A stretch of 64,000 nt of DNA. It comes from Doryteuthis pealeii. Taxonomy: Eukaryota; Mollusca; Cephalopoda; Myopsida; Loliginidae. The notes under the pieces were generated by a model. It had not been told where the DNA came from. It worked only from the letters and a program-made list of their open reading frames with translations, and did not search any database. Location of the stretch: assembly GCA_023376005.1 (NCBI GenBank), contig CM042181.1, positions 18,105,228 to 18,169,227 on the forward strand, written 5' to 3'. Of this stretch, positions 32,636 to 42,420 are shown piece after piece; position 1 is the first letter of the stretch; each line of letters starts with the position of its first letter. The translations under genes were made by a program, and so were the position numbers.

Positions 32636-33103
32636 TGTCGTGCAGGCAGCACGGATATCCATGACAATCTCTCGCCAACATTCCCTATCATTCATTGCCA
32701 CTGAGAGTTCTTCCTCGCTGCAGCCAGCATCTTTACATAGCTGGTCAATGTAGGTCCTTGCTGGGTGGCCCACACTAGCACGTCCATGTATTGGCTTCCA
32801 CAGGAGAACGTCGCTTATGAGTTCGTCCTTGCTTCTCCAGCAGTGTCCTGCATGTCCAGTCCGTCTCACTCGGATGATCTGTGAGATAGGGGGCAGGTGA
32901 CCATACAGCTGCTCCCTTGTGGGGTGCTGTTTCCATGACTTGTTCAGTACTGCACGCAACATTCTTGTGCAGGTCCCATCTAGCTTACTCTCAAGGCGCC
33001 TCGTCAGGGTCCAGGTGGTGCAGCCATACAGCAGTACTGATATGACTACAGCCTGGAAGAAATGTCGCTTCAGCTGGTCAGTGAGATCAGATTTCCATTC
33101 CAT
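32636..33103 (-). pseudogene. LINE reverse transcriptase C-terminal fragment, open frame
   Basis: Minus-strand frame of 156 codons, intact to a stop: MEWKSDLTDQLKRHFFQAVV, ISVLLYGCTTWTLTRRLESK, LRAVLNKSWKQHPTREQLYG, HLPPISQIIRVRRTGHAGHC and GHPARTYIDQLCKDAGCSEE. LLYGCTTWTL and RRTGHAGHCWRSKDELISDV are widespread LINE C-terminal motifs. It lacks the catalytic RT region and so is 5' truncated, the usual fate of LINE copies. Unusually well preserved compared with the other fragments here. Confidence 0.88.
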
Positions 33104-33762
33104 ATGAAGTGGAAAATGTTAACTCTTCTTGTAACGGCGGTTCTGGGCAAAAACCAAACTTTATTTTTGGATACAAATAATGTTCACTATATACAAAATA
33201 ATAATTTAAAAGAAAATTTGTCATATATTCAGTGTCACATTGGGATTTTCCCACTTATTGATCTTGCTATGAAAAAAAAAATCAGAAATCATTAATAACT
33301 TTAAAATGGTTGGTTTTGTGCATATCATAATAGTATTTTTGTATTCTTCTTCAGAAGAAAAAAAAATATAAACCAATTTCAAGGAGTAGGGAAGCTCTAG
33401 AACTCATTTTACAAAAATAAATTACAAAAGGTTGCTATAAGAAATTTGCGGAGGTTTTTATTTTAGCGTTGTTGCTATTTTAAAACCAGCTGTACTCCGC
33501 TCAGAAATTGACCTTGAGTCGAATCTTGCCCATGACTGAAGTTGTCTTACTTGGGGCAAAACCGGGTATCCTTGCTAGCAATTCAATAAATTAAAACAGG
33601 TTATAGTTTTCATATTCAGGAAAACGAGAATTTGGTTATAATTTCTACAGCTTTGATTATTCTGATTATTTTTCCTCGAATTGAGATTTGTCAATCATTT
33701 TATCGATTTCTGTTGATAACCTCTCTTGATAACTCGCGAAAAATAAACAAAAAGCGGAAATA

Positions 33763-33765
<3 letters not shown>

Positions 33766-33828
<63 letters not shown>
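33766..33828. repeat. (TA)n microsatellite
   Basis: Pure TA array directly before a hammerhead-bearing SINE-like unit. The 33104-33765 stretch is AT-rich with no gene. Confidence 0.95.
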
Positions 33829-33830
<2 letters not shown>

Positions 33831-34071
33831 CCCTCACTTTGTTTACAAAGTTCAAGGACTCTAGTGAATTCATTTCCGCTTAGAAATGTATCAATTAAAT
33901 ATTTTTCTATATTTGACAGCCGTTACTGGCCGCATGGGTAAGAGACTGGGCGAACGAAAATTCATTTAAAATTCATTCAGGTCTCAAACCCGGCCAGGGG
34001 TAGCTGTTAAAGTGTAGCCACACTGATGAGAGGTAAACCTCGAAACACGTGTCTGTAGATAACTTATTTAT
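33829..34071 (+). mobile_element. Hammerhead-bearing SINE-like element B, copy 1
   Basis: Starts GACCCTCACTTTGTTTACAA, then a tRNA-like part with CTGGCCGCATGGGTAAGAG (A-box-like) and AGGTCTCAAACCCGGCC (B-box-like), then GGGGTAGCTGTTAAAGTGTA and a terminal hammerhead (34018-34058). Copy 2 is at 34803-35036, copy 3 (without the first 95 bp) at 54549-54690. Confidence 0.75.
34018..34058 (+). ncRNA. Hammerhead ribozyme motif, type B, copy 1
   Basis: CCACA-CUGAUGA-GAGG-UAAA-CCUC-GAAA-CACGUGU-C-UGUAG. Core boxes CUGAUGA and GAAA intact, stem II GAGG/CCUC 4 bp, stem III from the palindrome ACACGUGU, cleavage triplet GUC, stem I CCACA/UGUAG with one mismatch. Confidence 0.75.
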
Positions 34072-34076
34072 TAATA

Positions 34077-34734
34077 CTAGCAAATATATGCACCCTCCGT
34101 AGGGTGCAAGTATTTAAGTTTTAATGTAATAAAATATTGTATTAAATTAGAAAGGATAATGAAACTAAATAAGAATACAGATAAAAAGATTTGAAACAGA
34201 GGGAGTATAATAAAAGATTTGAAACAAAGGGAGTATAATAAAAAATGGAACAACTGAAACTTACTCTTCCATCACTCTCGTCTTTCATTGTTATTTTTTC
34301 TAATTTAAGTATTTAGTTATAAGAGGAAGTAAAGAATAAAATGACAGTTATTTTATCTTGTTAATGGATTTCATTTAAGATTCATTGAAGAGATTTTTGC
34401 TTACATTCATTAAAATAAAACCAAACAGTTAGAAATCAATAATACTAAGCATATATTTATTAAATTCGATTTTTTAATATTAATATGCAAATTAGCCTTC
34501 CCGTTCACACTATAAACCGCTATTTTGTTGTATATATAAATATAATTGCATGTTGTCAGTACGTAGACATAGTTAACAGTATTAATAATGTAAGACAATT
34601 TTATTAATAATTGAGATTTAGATAAAAATAAAATCATGGAGAATGTGATGTAAATAACTAAGGGAATTGTGACTTGAGTAGGAATATAGTTTCGGTTACA
34701 GACAGAAAAACACACAATCTCCATTATAATAAGA
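34077..34734 (-). mobile_element. Non-autonomous Helitron C
   Basis: Minus-strand 658-bp copy of the GCACCC-hairpin family: CTAG end at 34077, hairpin at about 34090-34107, TC end at 34734 (reads ATAATAAGA on the + strand). It sits between two copies of the hammerhead SINE-like element B. Confidence 0.85.
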
Positions 34735-34802
34735 TATACTCCCAATTTGGTTGAGTTCTCTAAATAGGGATTTAATTGTAAAATTCACCGTTCTGGCGTG
34801 TA

Positions 34803-35036
34803 GCTAACCCTCACTTTGTTTACAAAATTCGAGGACTCTAGTGTAATTCATTTCCGCTTAGAAATGTATCAATTAAATATTCTCCTATATTTAACAGCCG
34901 CTACTGGCCGCATGAGTATGACACTTGGCGAACGAAAATTCATTCAGGTCTCAAATCCGGTCAGGGGTAGCTGTTAAGGTGTAGCCACACTGATGAGAGG
35001 TGAAACCTCGAAACACGTGTCTCTGGATAACTTATA
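34803..35036 (+). mobile_element. Hammerhead-bearing SINE-like element B, copy 2
   Basis: Colinear with copy 1 from AACCCTCACTTTGTTTACAA to GGATAACTTATATA. Contains GCCGCATGAGTATGACAC and GGTCTCAAATCCGGTCA, and the hammerhead at 34985-35026. Confidence 0.75.
34985..35026 (+). ncRNA. Hammerhead ribozyme motif, type B, copy 2
   Basis: Same layout as copy 1; stem II is GAGGU-GAA-ACCUC (5 bp), core CUGAUGA/GAAA intact, triplet GUC, stem III ACAC/GUGU. Stem I 3' side UCUGG pairs poorly with CCACA, so this copy may be weakened. Confidence 0.65.
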
Positions 35037-35046
35037 TATATATATC

Positions 35047-35310
35047 AGGAAGCGCGTGGTGTAATGGGAAATGGACTCGTCGACCCAAGTTCAAATCCTG
35101 GACGTGGCAATTATTTCACTTAGCGCTAATACCCTTGGGAAAGGTATGAATCCTACTCTCCCTCCAGCTATGGGTAAATAGTAGGACAGACTGGGCTCTT
35201 TAACCATGGTTAACCGGTCTAGGAGAAGGAAAACTCTGAATTCAAACCTGTTAAACTCCGCTTAAGAAATTGACCTTGTGTCGCATCTTGCTCGTGCGGA
35301 GGGGTTGGTA
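35047..35310 (+). mobile_element. tRNA-derived SINE
   Basis: AGCGCGTGGTGTAATGGGAA (A-box) and CCCAAGTTCAAATCCTGG (B-box), body with TTGGGAAAGGTATGAATCC and CTCCAGCTATGGGTAAATAG. Same family as 4520-4757. Confidence 0.75.
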
Positions 35311-35328
35311 AATATATATATATATATA

Positions 35329-35392
35329 CTAGCAAATATATGCACCCACCGGGTGCAGGTATCTAAGTTTTAATGTAATAAAATGTTATAAG
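35329..35392 (-). mobile_element. Helitron 3' end fragment
   Basis: CTAGCAAATATATGCACCCA with hairpin arm GGGTGC, then the family tail to about 35392, where it breaks off into a dispersed repeat (35393-35560). Confidence 0.75.
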
Positions 35393-35597
35393 GATACTAA
35401 GACCCTCAACCAGGGCCTTCTAGCACATTAATGATAAAAATGATTGGGGGTTGCCATTAGGGCGATACGGTCGGAACAGTCATATAAGTGCGAGGGCTTG
35501 ACTTAACCACCCGACTGATCGGTGGTTGCCTTTCCAACAGCCCATCTAGTCTAAGTATGGGCAAAACTCGCGGAAAATAAACAAAAAGCAGAAGAAG

Positions 35598-35645
<48 letters not shown>

Positions 35646-35650
35646 TTTGG
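35393..35650. repeat. Dispersed repeat fragment and (TA)n array
   Basis: 35395-35560 resembles part of the 1975-2590 family (CCTTCTAGCAC, GGGGGTTGCCATTAGGGCGA, GGGCTTGAC). 35602-35643 is (TA)n. Confidence 0.6.
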
Positions 35651-35756
35651 TGCGGTACCAAGTTTCTTGGTACAAGGTGATTCTAGGCGGGTCCTAATTC
35701 TCTACCAGTAGTTTGTTGTAGAGTTCAGGTTCCGTGTGAGAGCTCAATGTTTAATT

Positions 35757-35989
35757 ATTGTAAACAGAGCAAAGTTATTTGGGAATAAAAGGCCTTAAAT
35801 ACCATGGGTATCGTGGTTATGAACCATTTCCACTCGTGGGTATCTAGGGCCCTCGAGCTTCTTCAGACCACTGATATCTTTTATTTAGCTAAATAAAAGA
35901 TATCAGTGGTCTGAAGAAGCTCGTGGGCATACTCGCGAGTGGAAATGCTCCATAACCCCGATACCCATGGTATTTAAGGCCTTTTATTC

Positions 35990-35992
<3 letters not shown>
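35757..35992. repeat. Large palindrome, arms about 110 bp
   Basis: GGAATAAAAGGCCTTAAATA followed by CCATGGGTATCG is mirrored by CGATACCCATGGTATTTAAG and GCCTTTTATTCC; the centre is TTTAGCTAAA near 35885. The left arm carries a few extra bases. The GAACCATTTCCACTC block is also seen at 27440 and 27910, so the arms come from a dispersed repeat. Confidence 0.85.

Positions 35993-36033
<41 letters not shown>
35993..36033. repeat. (TA)n microsatellite
   Basis: TA array ending at a Helitron CTAG terminus. Confidence 0.95.
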
Positions 36034-36034
<1 letters not shown>

Positions 36035-36035
<1 letters not shown>

Positions 36036-37247
36036 TAGCAAATATATGCACCCGCCGTGTGCAAGTATCTAATTTTAACGTAATAATATATTATATTAAA
36101 TTAGAAAGGCTAATGAAATTAAATAAGAATGCAGATAAAAAAAATATTTGAAATGGAGGGGGCTATAATAAAAAAAAAAATAGAACAACTGAAACTTACT
36201 CTTCCATCACTCCGACTTTCATTGCTAAATTTTCCAAATATAATTATTTAGTTAAATTAGGAAGTAAATAATAAAATGACAGTTATTCTTCACGTTAATG
36301 GATTTCTTTTAAGATTTATCCCCAAGATTTTTGCTCATATTTATTAAGATAAAACAAAACAATTAGAAATCAATAATACCAACCACATATTTATTAAAAT
36401 CAAATTTTTTATTTCCATATGCAAATTAGCCACCCCATTAACACTGTAAACTGCTATTTTGTTGTAAATTATAAATATAATTGCATGTTATTAGTATGTA
36501 GATCCGGCCAACGCTGGGGGTCCAGTGGCTTCGGCCCTGGATCTTTACAAGTTAATAGCGTCGATCCCAGGGGGCTATCCCCCCAGACAATACCTGCCCC
36601 CTTCGATTTAAAGAAGCAGGGCTGGGTTTATTGCCCAGCGCCTGAGGCACCCACCTTGAGGGGGAATGCCGACGGGGTCGACACAATTTTTCCACCTGCC
36701 ACCTATGAGCTTCGGTTTGTGGGTGGTCCCACGTTAATAGGGCCTTTGTGGCTAACCCGTACAAGTGGGGTGCGAGGTAAATACAATGTAGATCCGGCCA
36801 ACGCCAGGGGTCCAGTAGCTTCGGCCCTAGATCTTTACAAGTTAATAGCGTCGATCCCAGGGAGCTATCCCCCAGGCAATACCTGCACCCTTGATTTAAA
36901 GGGGCAAGGCTGGGTTTATTACCCAGCGCCTGAGGCACCCCTCTTGAGGGGAATGCCGAAGGGATCGACGCAATTTTTGTTCTTTCCCACCCATGAGCTT
37001 CGGCTTGTGGGTAGGCCCACGTTAAAACGAGGCCTTGTGCCCAGCCCATACAAGTGGGGTATGAGGCAAATACCTGTAGAAATGGTCAACAGTATTAATA
37101 TTCTAAAACAATTTTATTGATAATTGAGGTTTAAATAAAAATAAAATCATGGAGAAGGTGATGTAAATAACTAAGGGAATTGTGACTTGAATTGTAATAT
37201 AGTTTCGGTTATAGACAAACAAACACACAATCTCCATTATAATAAGA
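36035..37247 (-). mobile_element. Helitron E with a 579-bp insert
   Basis: Minus-strand copy: CTAG end at 36035 with hairpin arms GCACCC/GTGTGC (decayed), TC end at 37247. The family sequence is interrupted after GTATGTAGA (36502) and resumes at about 37082 (AATGGTCAACAG). More diverged than copies at 34077, 38771 and 47476. Confidence 0.8.
36503..37081. repeat. 290-bp repeat present twice in tandem inside Helitron E
   Basis: Units at 36501 and 36791 both start GATCCGGCCAACGC, contain TTCGGCCCT, ATCTTTACAAGTTAATAGCG and CATGAGCTTCGG, and end AAATAC..GTAGA. GC-rich relative to the host. A single interrupted copy is at 57535-58131. The long frame covering this region reads two non-coding units and is not a gene. 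Confidence 0.85.
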
Positions 37248-37744
37248 TACTGACTCATTGTGTCATCCATTGAGCTCTGGGTAAATAATTAAGATTAGGG
37301 AAAAGTGAGTTTACAAAGCTAATTATTCTTTTTTAATAGATACGGTCGGAAAATGAAAAAAAAAAAATAATTTGTAAAGATTTCTAAGAAAGGAAACGTT
37401 TGACCTAATTGAAGGTACGGGTTAGCTACTTGTGAAACTTAACATACAAACATATTTCAAACTCTCTAAATGACTCTTCTTTACCCTCACAGAGAAACTA
37501 ACATATAGTATGTGGAAATAATCAATATATATAGAGAGGGGGAAAATGACATGCAGAATGTTAAGTAAGAGACGGGTGAGTTTTTTAAAAATTTAATTGC
37601 AAATTACGACTAGTTAGAACTAATTAAAATGAATTAAAAAAAACACAACTCAATCCTAAAACTAAGTTATAATTCAGTATAACTTTTGTGTCATTAAACT
37701 AATCAGTAAAAAAGCCTTTAGCAGACAAACATTGATTCGCTCAG

Positions 37745-37746
<2 letters not shown>

Positions 37747-37830
<84 letters not shown>
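37747..37830. repeat. (TA)n(GT)n microsatellite
   Basis: TA units followed by about 20 GT units. 37248-37746 is AT-rich DNA with no gene. Confidence 0.95.
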
Positions 37831-37832
<2 letters not shown>

Positions 37833-37975
37833 GTATAGTAAGAAATTTGAAAAAAACACAGGTTTAAATAAAATAAGTGGTAAGTTTATTAGCCAACACT
37901 GCAGTGTTTCGATCTGTTAAGTAGATCTTCTTCGGGGCATTTGTTGATCAAACACACACACACACATATATATAT

Positions 37976-38412
37976 GTTAAATCCTACTTAACAGACACAA
38001 ATTCCGTCATTGTATGTCACCCCGCTGAAAGAAATAAAAAAATACTAAAAAATCAAGGAATTAACCGAATTTAATGAAATTTTCAGTGTTGATATATTCA
38101 TGAATAAACAATATAATGCATCAGTTATTCTATTTGAAAACTTACATTTTTTTCAGGTCAGTTAACTTTTAACCATGTATCTTTGAGGCGTAACACAGAT
38201 TCACAAACATACGTGGTTCAAAATTATTTGACCTGAAAAAATGTAAAAGTTTTTAGATAAAATAACTAGTGCATTGTATATCTTATTCATTAATGTATCA
38301 ACACTGAAAATCTCATTAAATTTGGTTAATTCCTTGATTTTTAGTATTTTTTATTTCTTTCAGCAGGGAGACATACGATGGTGGAATTTAGGTCCGTTAA
38401 GTAGGATTTAAC
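37976..38412. mobile_element. Palindromic MITE, copy 2
   Basis: Starts GTTAAATCCTACTTAACAGA and ends with its complement GTTAAGTAGGATTTAAC; arms of about 200 bp. Flanked by (TA)n on both sides. Shares its arms with 19987-20387. Confidence 0.82.
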
Positions 38413-38631
38413 TTATATATATATATATATATATCCGACGACGTTAGGAAAAATGTTTCCATTTTGAGAGACCCTGTACATTTAATCTATTTTCCTCTGG
38501 GTTTATCTCTGGCCAAATCCAACTTCCACCATCTGCCGTTTCCCTTGCGATAAGAATTCAATCAATTGATATAAAGTTTGTTGTCCAACGATAACACAAT
38601 ACATATTCACTTGTTTTATTTGATTTAGCAG

Positions 38632-38722
38632 ACAACATTTTGTTTTCATGATACAGTGGACGCCATGTTGAATCTTCTTTTTATTGGAACATTTCTCGTC
38701 TCTACAGTGACGGCCGATACAG
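38632..38722 (+). CDS. SLC15A4-like: SLC15/POT transporter exon 7 (penultimate found)
   Basis: Plus strand. Donor GATACAG|GTTTGT at 38722. Acceptor is either TTTAGCAG at 38631 (91 nt, phase 0 in) or ATGATACAG at 38656 (66 nt, phase 1 in). Encodes VDAMLNLLFIGTFLVSTVTA DT, a membrane helix that fits helix 11 of SLC15 proteins by position. It exits in phase 1 (G), and G + AT from 48175 gives Asp, joining ...TADT|DPWFTDNINVGH. Support is weaker than for other exons because no signature motif falls here. Confidence 0.65.
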
Positions 38723-38770
38723 GTTTGTGTTCTTAAAACTTATTTCTTTGACTATTTGCTTAAATAATAA

Positions 38771-39424
38771 TCTTATTATAATGGAGATTGTGTGTTTTTC
38801 TGTCTGTAACCGAGACTATATTCCTACTCGAGTCACAATTCTCTTAGTTATTGACATCACATTCTCCATGATTTTATTTTTATCTAAATCTCAATTATTA
38901 ATAAAATTGTCTGACATTATTAATACTGTTAACTATGTCTACATACTGACAACATGCAATTAAATTTATATATACAACAAAATAGCAGTTTACAATGTGA
39001 ACAGGAAGGCTAATTTGCATATTAATATTAAAAAATCGAATTTAATAAATATGTGCTTAGTATTATTGATTTCTAACTGTTTGGTTTTATTTTAATGAAT
39101 ATAAGCAAAAATCTCTTCAATGAATCTTAAATGAAATCCATTAACAAGATGAAATAACTGTCATTTTATTCTTTACTTCCTCTTTTAACTAAATACTTAA
39201 ATTAGAAAAAATAACAATGAAAGATGAGAGTGATGGAAGAGTAAATTTCAGTTGTTCCATTTTTTATTATACTCCCTCTGTTTCAAATCTTTTATTATAC
39301 TCCCTCTGTTTCAAATCTTTTTATCTGTATTCTTATTTAGTTTCATTAGCCTTTCTAATTTAATACAATATTTTATTACATTAAAACTTAAATACTTGCA
39401 CCCGGAGGGTGCATATATTTGCTA

Positions 39425-39425
<1 letters not shown>
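38771..39425 (+). mobile_element. Non-autonomous Helitron F
   Basis: 655 bp, TCTTATTATAATGGAGATTG to hairpin GCACCCGGAGGGTGC and CTAG (39422-39425), between A (38770) and T (39426). It lies 48 bp after the exon 7 donor and represents the family well, being uninterrupted. Confidence 0.9.
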
Positions 39426-39463
<38 letters not shown>

Positions 39464-39594
39464 TCTTTTTTTCATATATATTTTTTTTGGGGAGATTATG
39501 TGCTTTAATTAGAAGTCATAACCTAATTTGTTAATCAATTAATTATAATAAGGTAGGGTTCAATCACGCACAAAGCACTGCCGCTGTCTATAGC

Positions 39595-39628
39595 CTGCTG
39601 ATGAGCCTAATGGCTAAATTAATACAGA
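39595..39628 (+). ncRNA. Degenerate hammerhead motif, type A
   Basis: CUGCUGAUGAGCCUAAUGGC is intact but GAAA is UAAA and stem III has lost its palindrome. Probably inactive. Confidence 0.5.
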
Positions 39629-40032
39629 GATTGACTTTTTCTGCGATTTGGTTTACCTCTTTACATTTAAACCGATAATGCATGATAATTGCATTTAATT
39701 AAATTAATTGATTAACAAATTAGGTTATGACTTTATTAAGCACATAATCTCCAAAAATATATATATATATTATATAGGATAACACACGTTGTTTGATAGG
39801 CTTTTTAGCCGACTAATTTTTGGGAGAATATAGTGCTTAATTGAAGAGTCGTACCTAATTTTGAAACTTTTTTGTGTTTACAACTTATCATATCGTCTGT
39901 AATAAAAGTCACTAGAAAGAGAATATTAACCTACTCTAAACAAATCGTAAAATCTAAGAAGTCCGTTTGGTGTAGGGATTATGGGATTCGGCCTGTCAGC
40001 TGGCAGTCGGTCAATAGGCGTCTTCGATTATA

Positions 40033-40072
40033 GTCTGCTGAGAGGCCTAATAGCCGAAATGTACATACAGAG
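40033..40072 (+). ncRNA. Hammerhead motif with damaged core, type A
   Basis: Reads CTGCTGAGAGGCC where CTGCTGATGAGGCC is expected; GAAA, AUGUACAU and CAGAG are intact. Probably inactive, or a sequencing error in copy 1 of the duplication. Confidence 0.5.
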
Positions 40073-40368
40073 ATTGATTTTTCTCGATTTGTTTAGCCAT
40101 ACATTTAATAGGTATTCCCGCCTAATTCATTATTATTAATTAATTTTCAAAATTAGGTACGACTCCAATTAAGCACTATTCTCCCAAAAATTATCGGCAA
40201 AAGCCATTCCAAACAAACGTGTTTACAATATATATATATATATTTTTGGGAGATTATGTGCTTAATTAAAGTCATACCTAATTTGTTAATCAATTAATTA
40301 TAATTAAAGAATTAGGCATGCATATCGGTTTAAATGTAAAGAACGTAAACAAATCAAGAAAAATCAAT

Positions 40369-40410
40369 CTCTGTATGTACATTTCAGCCCATTAGGTCTC
40401 ATCAGCAGAG
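40369..40410 (-). ncRNA. Hammerhead ribozyme motif, type A
   Basis: Minus strand CUCUG-CUGAUGA-GACCUAAUGGGCU-GAAA-UGUACAU-A-CAGAG. Core and stems I and III intact; stem II is weaker (G-U and an A-C mismatch). Confidence 0.6.
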
Positions 40411-40557
40411 CTATAGACAGGGCAGTGTTTTGTGCGTGTATTCGAACCCTACCTTAATTATAATTAATTGATTAACAAATTTAGGTATGACTTTAATTAA
40501 GCACATAATTTCCCAAAAAATTGTCGGCCTTCGCCATTCAAAACACATTTGTTGTCC

Positions 40558-40640
40558 ACTTCATATATATAATTATATATAATATATAATATATATATAT
40601 ATATAATATATATATATATAATATATATATATAATAAATC
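40558..40640. repeat. (TA)n array with AAT breaks
   Basis: Counterpart of 45615-45680 in the duplication. Confidence 0.9.
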
Positions 40641-41399
40641 CAAAAGTCCAGAGAAAAATCTTCCTTACGACACAATAGTTTTATTAAAAAACTGTTGCAG
40701 TTTGAGAGCTCAATGTGTGCTCTTAATATTAGAGTCATGTATTTATATGTATTATGTGTGTTTTATATGTGTATGTGTATGTATATCTCTATTTTAAATT
40801 TTAATATTATAAAATATTTTTTATTTCTCTTTTAACTTAAATTTAATATTTATTAGCTTTTACTTTCTTTCTTAGCTATCTCACGCTTTATATATAACAA
40901 ATAATAATATATATATTGATTTTGATATTTTAATATCTTACTTTAGATATAATAATTAATATATATATATATATATAATATATATATTATAATTAAAAAT
41001 CCTTCATTATTCCAGTGCTCTTTCGTATGGTTGAATAGGTGAATTTTGCTTGATCTGTCTGTCTGGTTTTTTCTGATGTCAAATATATTGGATACTTTAT
41101 TAGTTACATGTTTCACTAACCCTTTCTTTTGATGGAAGTGATTTAAGAAAAAAATTTTTTTGCAACATCAATGTTTTCAGTTGGAACTTATATTTTTAAA
41201 ATTTTTTAAATAAAATATAAAATAAAATCTGTTTTCAAATGCCTTTAAGTAATAAGATTTCATCATTCGCATCTGATGAGTTGGGAGAGTTAGATACTTT
41301 GTCTAAGCTCCCTGAAAATAGACTATAATGCTCAACTCTAAGTCTTTTGTTATTTCTTTACTTATATATGGTGGACTCTCCTATCGAGAACGATAGATG

Positions 41400-41965
41400 A
41401 GGGTCAGCAGTGAGTGATTTGATTCCTCCCATGTTGTGCAATGCTGTCCGAAAGACATTTTATGTTCCTCGAGTTGTGACAGCAGCCCAGCCCCTGCTGC
41501 GGCCATGAAGCCACACTGACAAACGAAATGACCAAGGCAGGAGTTAAATGTTTTTCTTTTAAAGTTATGCGGAGCGATCTCTATGCTTCAGTCTATTTTC
41601 TTCAAAGCTCTTTAGTTTAGCGAAACAGGTCTTACGCCAATTCCCTTCCGATCCGATGCTAGATCTTCCCAGCACTCAGGTCAATATCGAGGCGTTTCAA
41701 TTGTCCTTCAATTATATCCTTGTAGCGTAAGAGAGGACGTCAATGGAACGCTTAGCATTTGGTAGTTGCCCGTTATAAAAACTCTTTGGAAGCCTGTTCT
41801 CATTCATACGGACAACGTGAACCCAGCCCACCTAAGTTGATCTTGCTAGTAGGGTTCGATGCAGCAATATCACATCTTTTTAAAATTGTGCTGTTTTTTA
41901 CTTTGTCATCCATTTTTATACCGCAAATGACATGAAGACAACGCATATATATATATATATATTGG
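41400..41965 (-). pseudogene. LINE C-terminal fragment, frameshifted copy
   Basis: Same sequence as 46467-47017 but with frameshifts; only MRCLHVICGIKMDDKVKNST and ILKRCDIAASNPTSKINLGG remain in a single frame. Confidence 0.8.
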
Positions 41966-42008
41966 ATTTTTTTTTTAAAAACCCGAAGTCCAAACAAAAA
42001 AAGAAATG
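41966..42008 (-). pseudogene. Fragment of SLC15 last exon, copy 1
   Basis: TTTAAAAACCCGAAGTCCAA and AAAAAAAGAAA matches 48291-48325 inside the terminal SLC15 exon, preceded by TATATATTGGATTTTTTTTT as in front of that exon (48123-48146). Strand given relative to the surrounding LINE frame; relative to the SLC15 exon it is + sense. Confidence 0.6.
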
Positions 42009-42420
42009 AGTTTTACTTCCGCTGTCGTTAATCGCAACAGAAAAAATTTATACACACACATACACAACCACATACCTAAAAATGCACAATGTTTCCTTTC
42101 GATACACACACTCACAGCATCCCATACTCACGCCATAAAATAGAATATTTGATGTCAATATTTCAAAACCGTCTCCTTTTTCAAAGTCAAAAAATTTTTA
42201 AACAGACTGAATGACAAGGATTACCACTCGCTTTTCTCGTTATTCTGTGATAAACAATTTCTTATTCTATGCCCTGAAGATGATCTAATTAATAGATCGA
42301 ACACTTCAGCGTCGGCCAATAAACTCACCATTTAACCCATTTAAACCTGTGTTTTTTTTTTTCTTAATTCTTCTTATATATACTACATATATATATATAT
42401 ATATATATATAATCATTATT

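Larger units (their letters stand above)
39540..40520. mobile_element. Cluster of hammerhead-bearing SINE-like A units in both orientations
   Basis: Units near 39540-39770 (+, degraded), 39960-40195 (+) and 40250-40520 (-, with a second inverted arm). The tRNA-like head TTTGGTGTAGGGATTATGGG precedes the hammerhead in the second. Tails with TTAATTAATT and GGGAGATTATGTGCTTAATT mark the ends. Confidence 0.65.
39840..42410 (+). repeat. Segmental duplication, copy 1 (indel-rich)
   Basis: Colinear with about 44950-47475. Compared with copy 2 it has many 1-2 base insertions and deletions, for example CGCCAATTCCCTTCCG (41644) against CGCCATTCCTTCCG (46698), which break the shared LINE frame. It ends in a (TA)n array (42385-42411). 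Confidence 0.88.

Noticed and set aside
36419..37120. 233-codon and 165-codon frames on opposite strands
   Set aside because: They read through two copies of a non-coding 290-bp repeat inside a Helitron; the duplicated translation has no family match I know.
42280..42312. Hammerhead at CTGAAGATGATC...GATCGAAACAC (also 47338-47372, and minus strand near 37890-37935)
   Set aside because: The core reads CUGAAGAUGA or CCGAAGAAGA instead of CUGAUGA, and stem pairing around GAAAC is not in the right place. It may be a distant relative, but I cannot support it.
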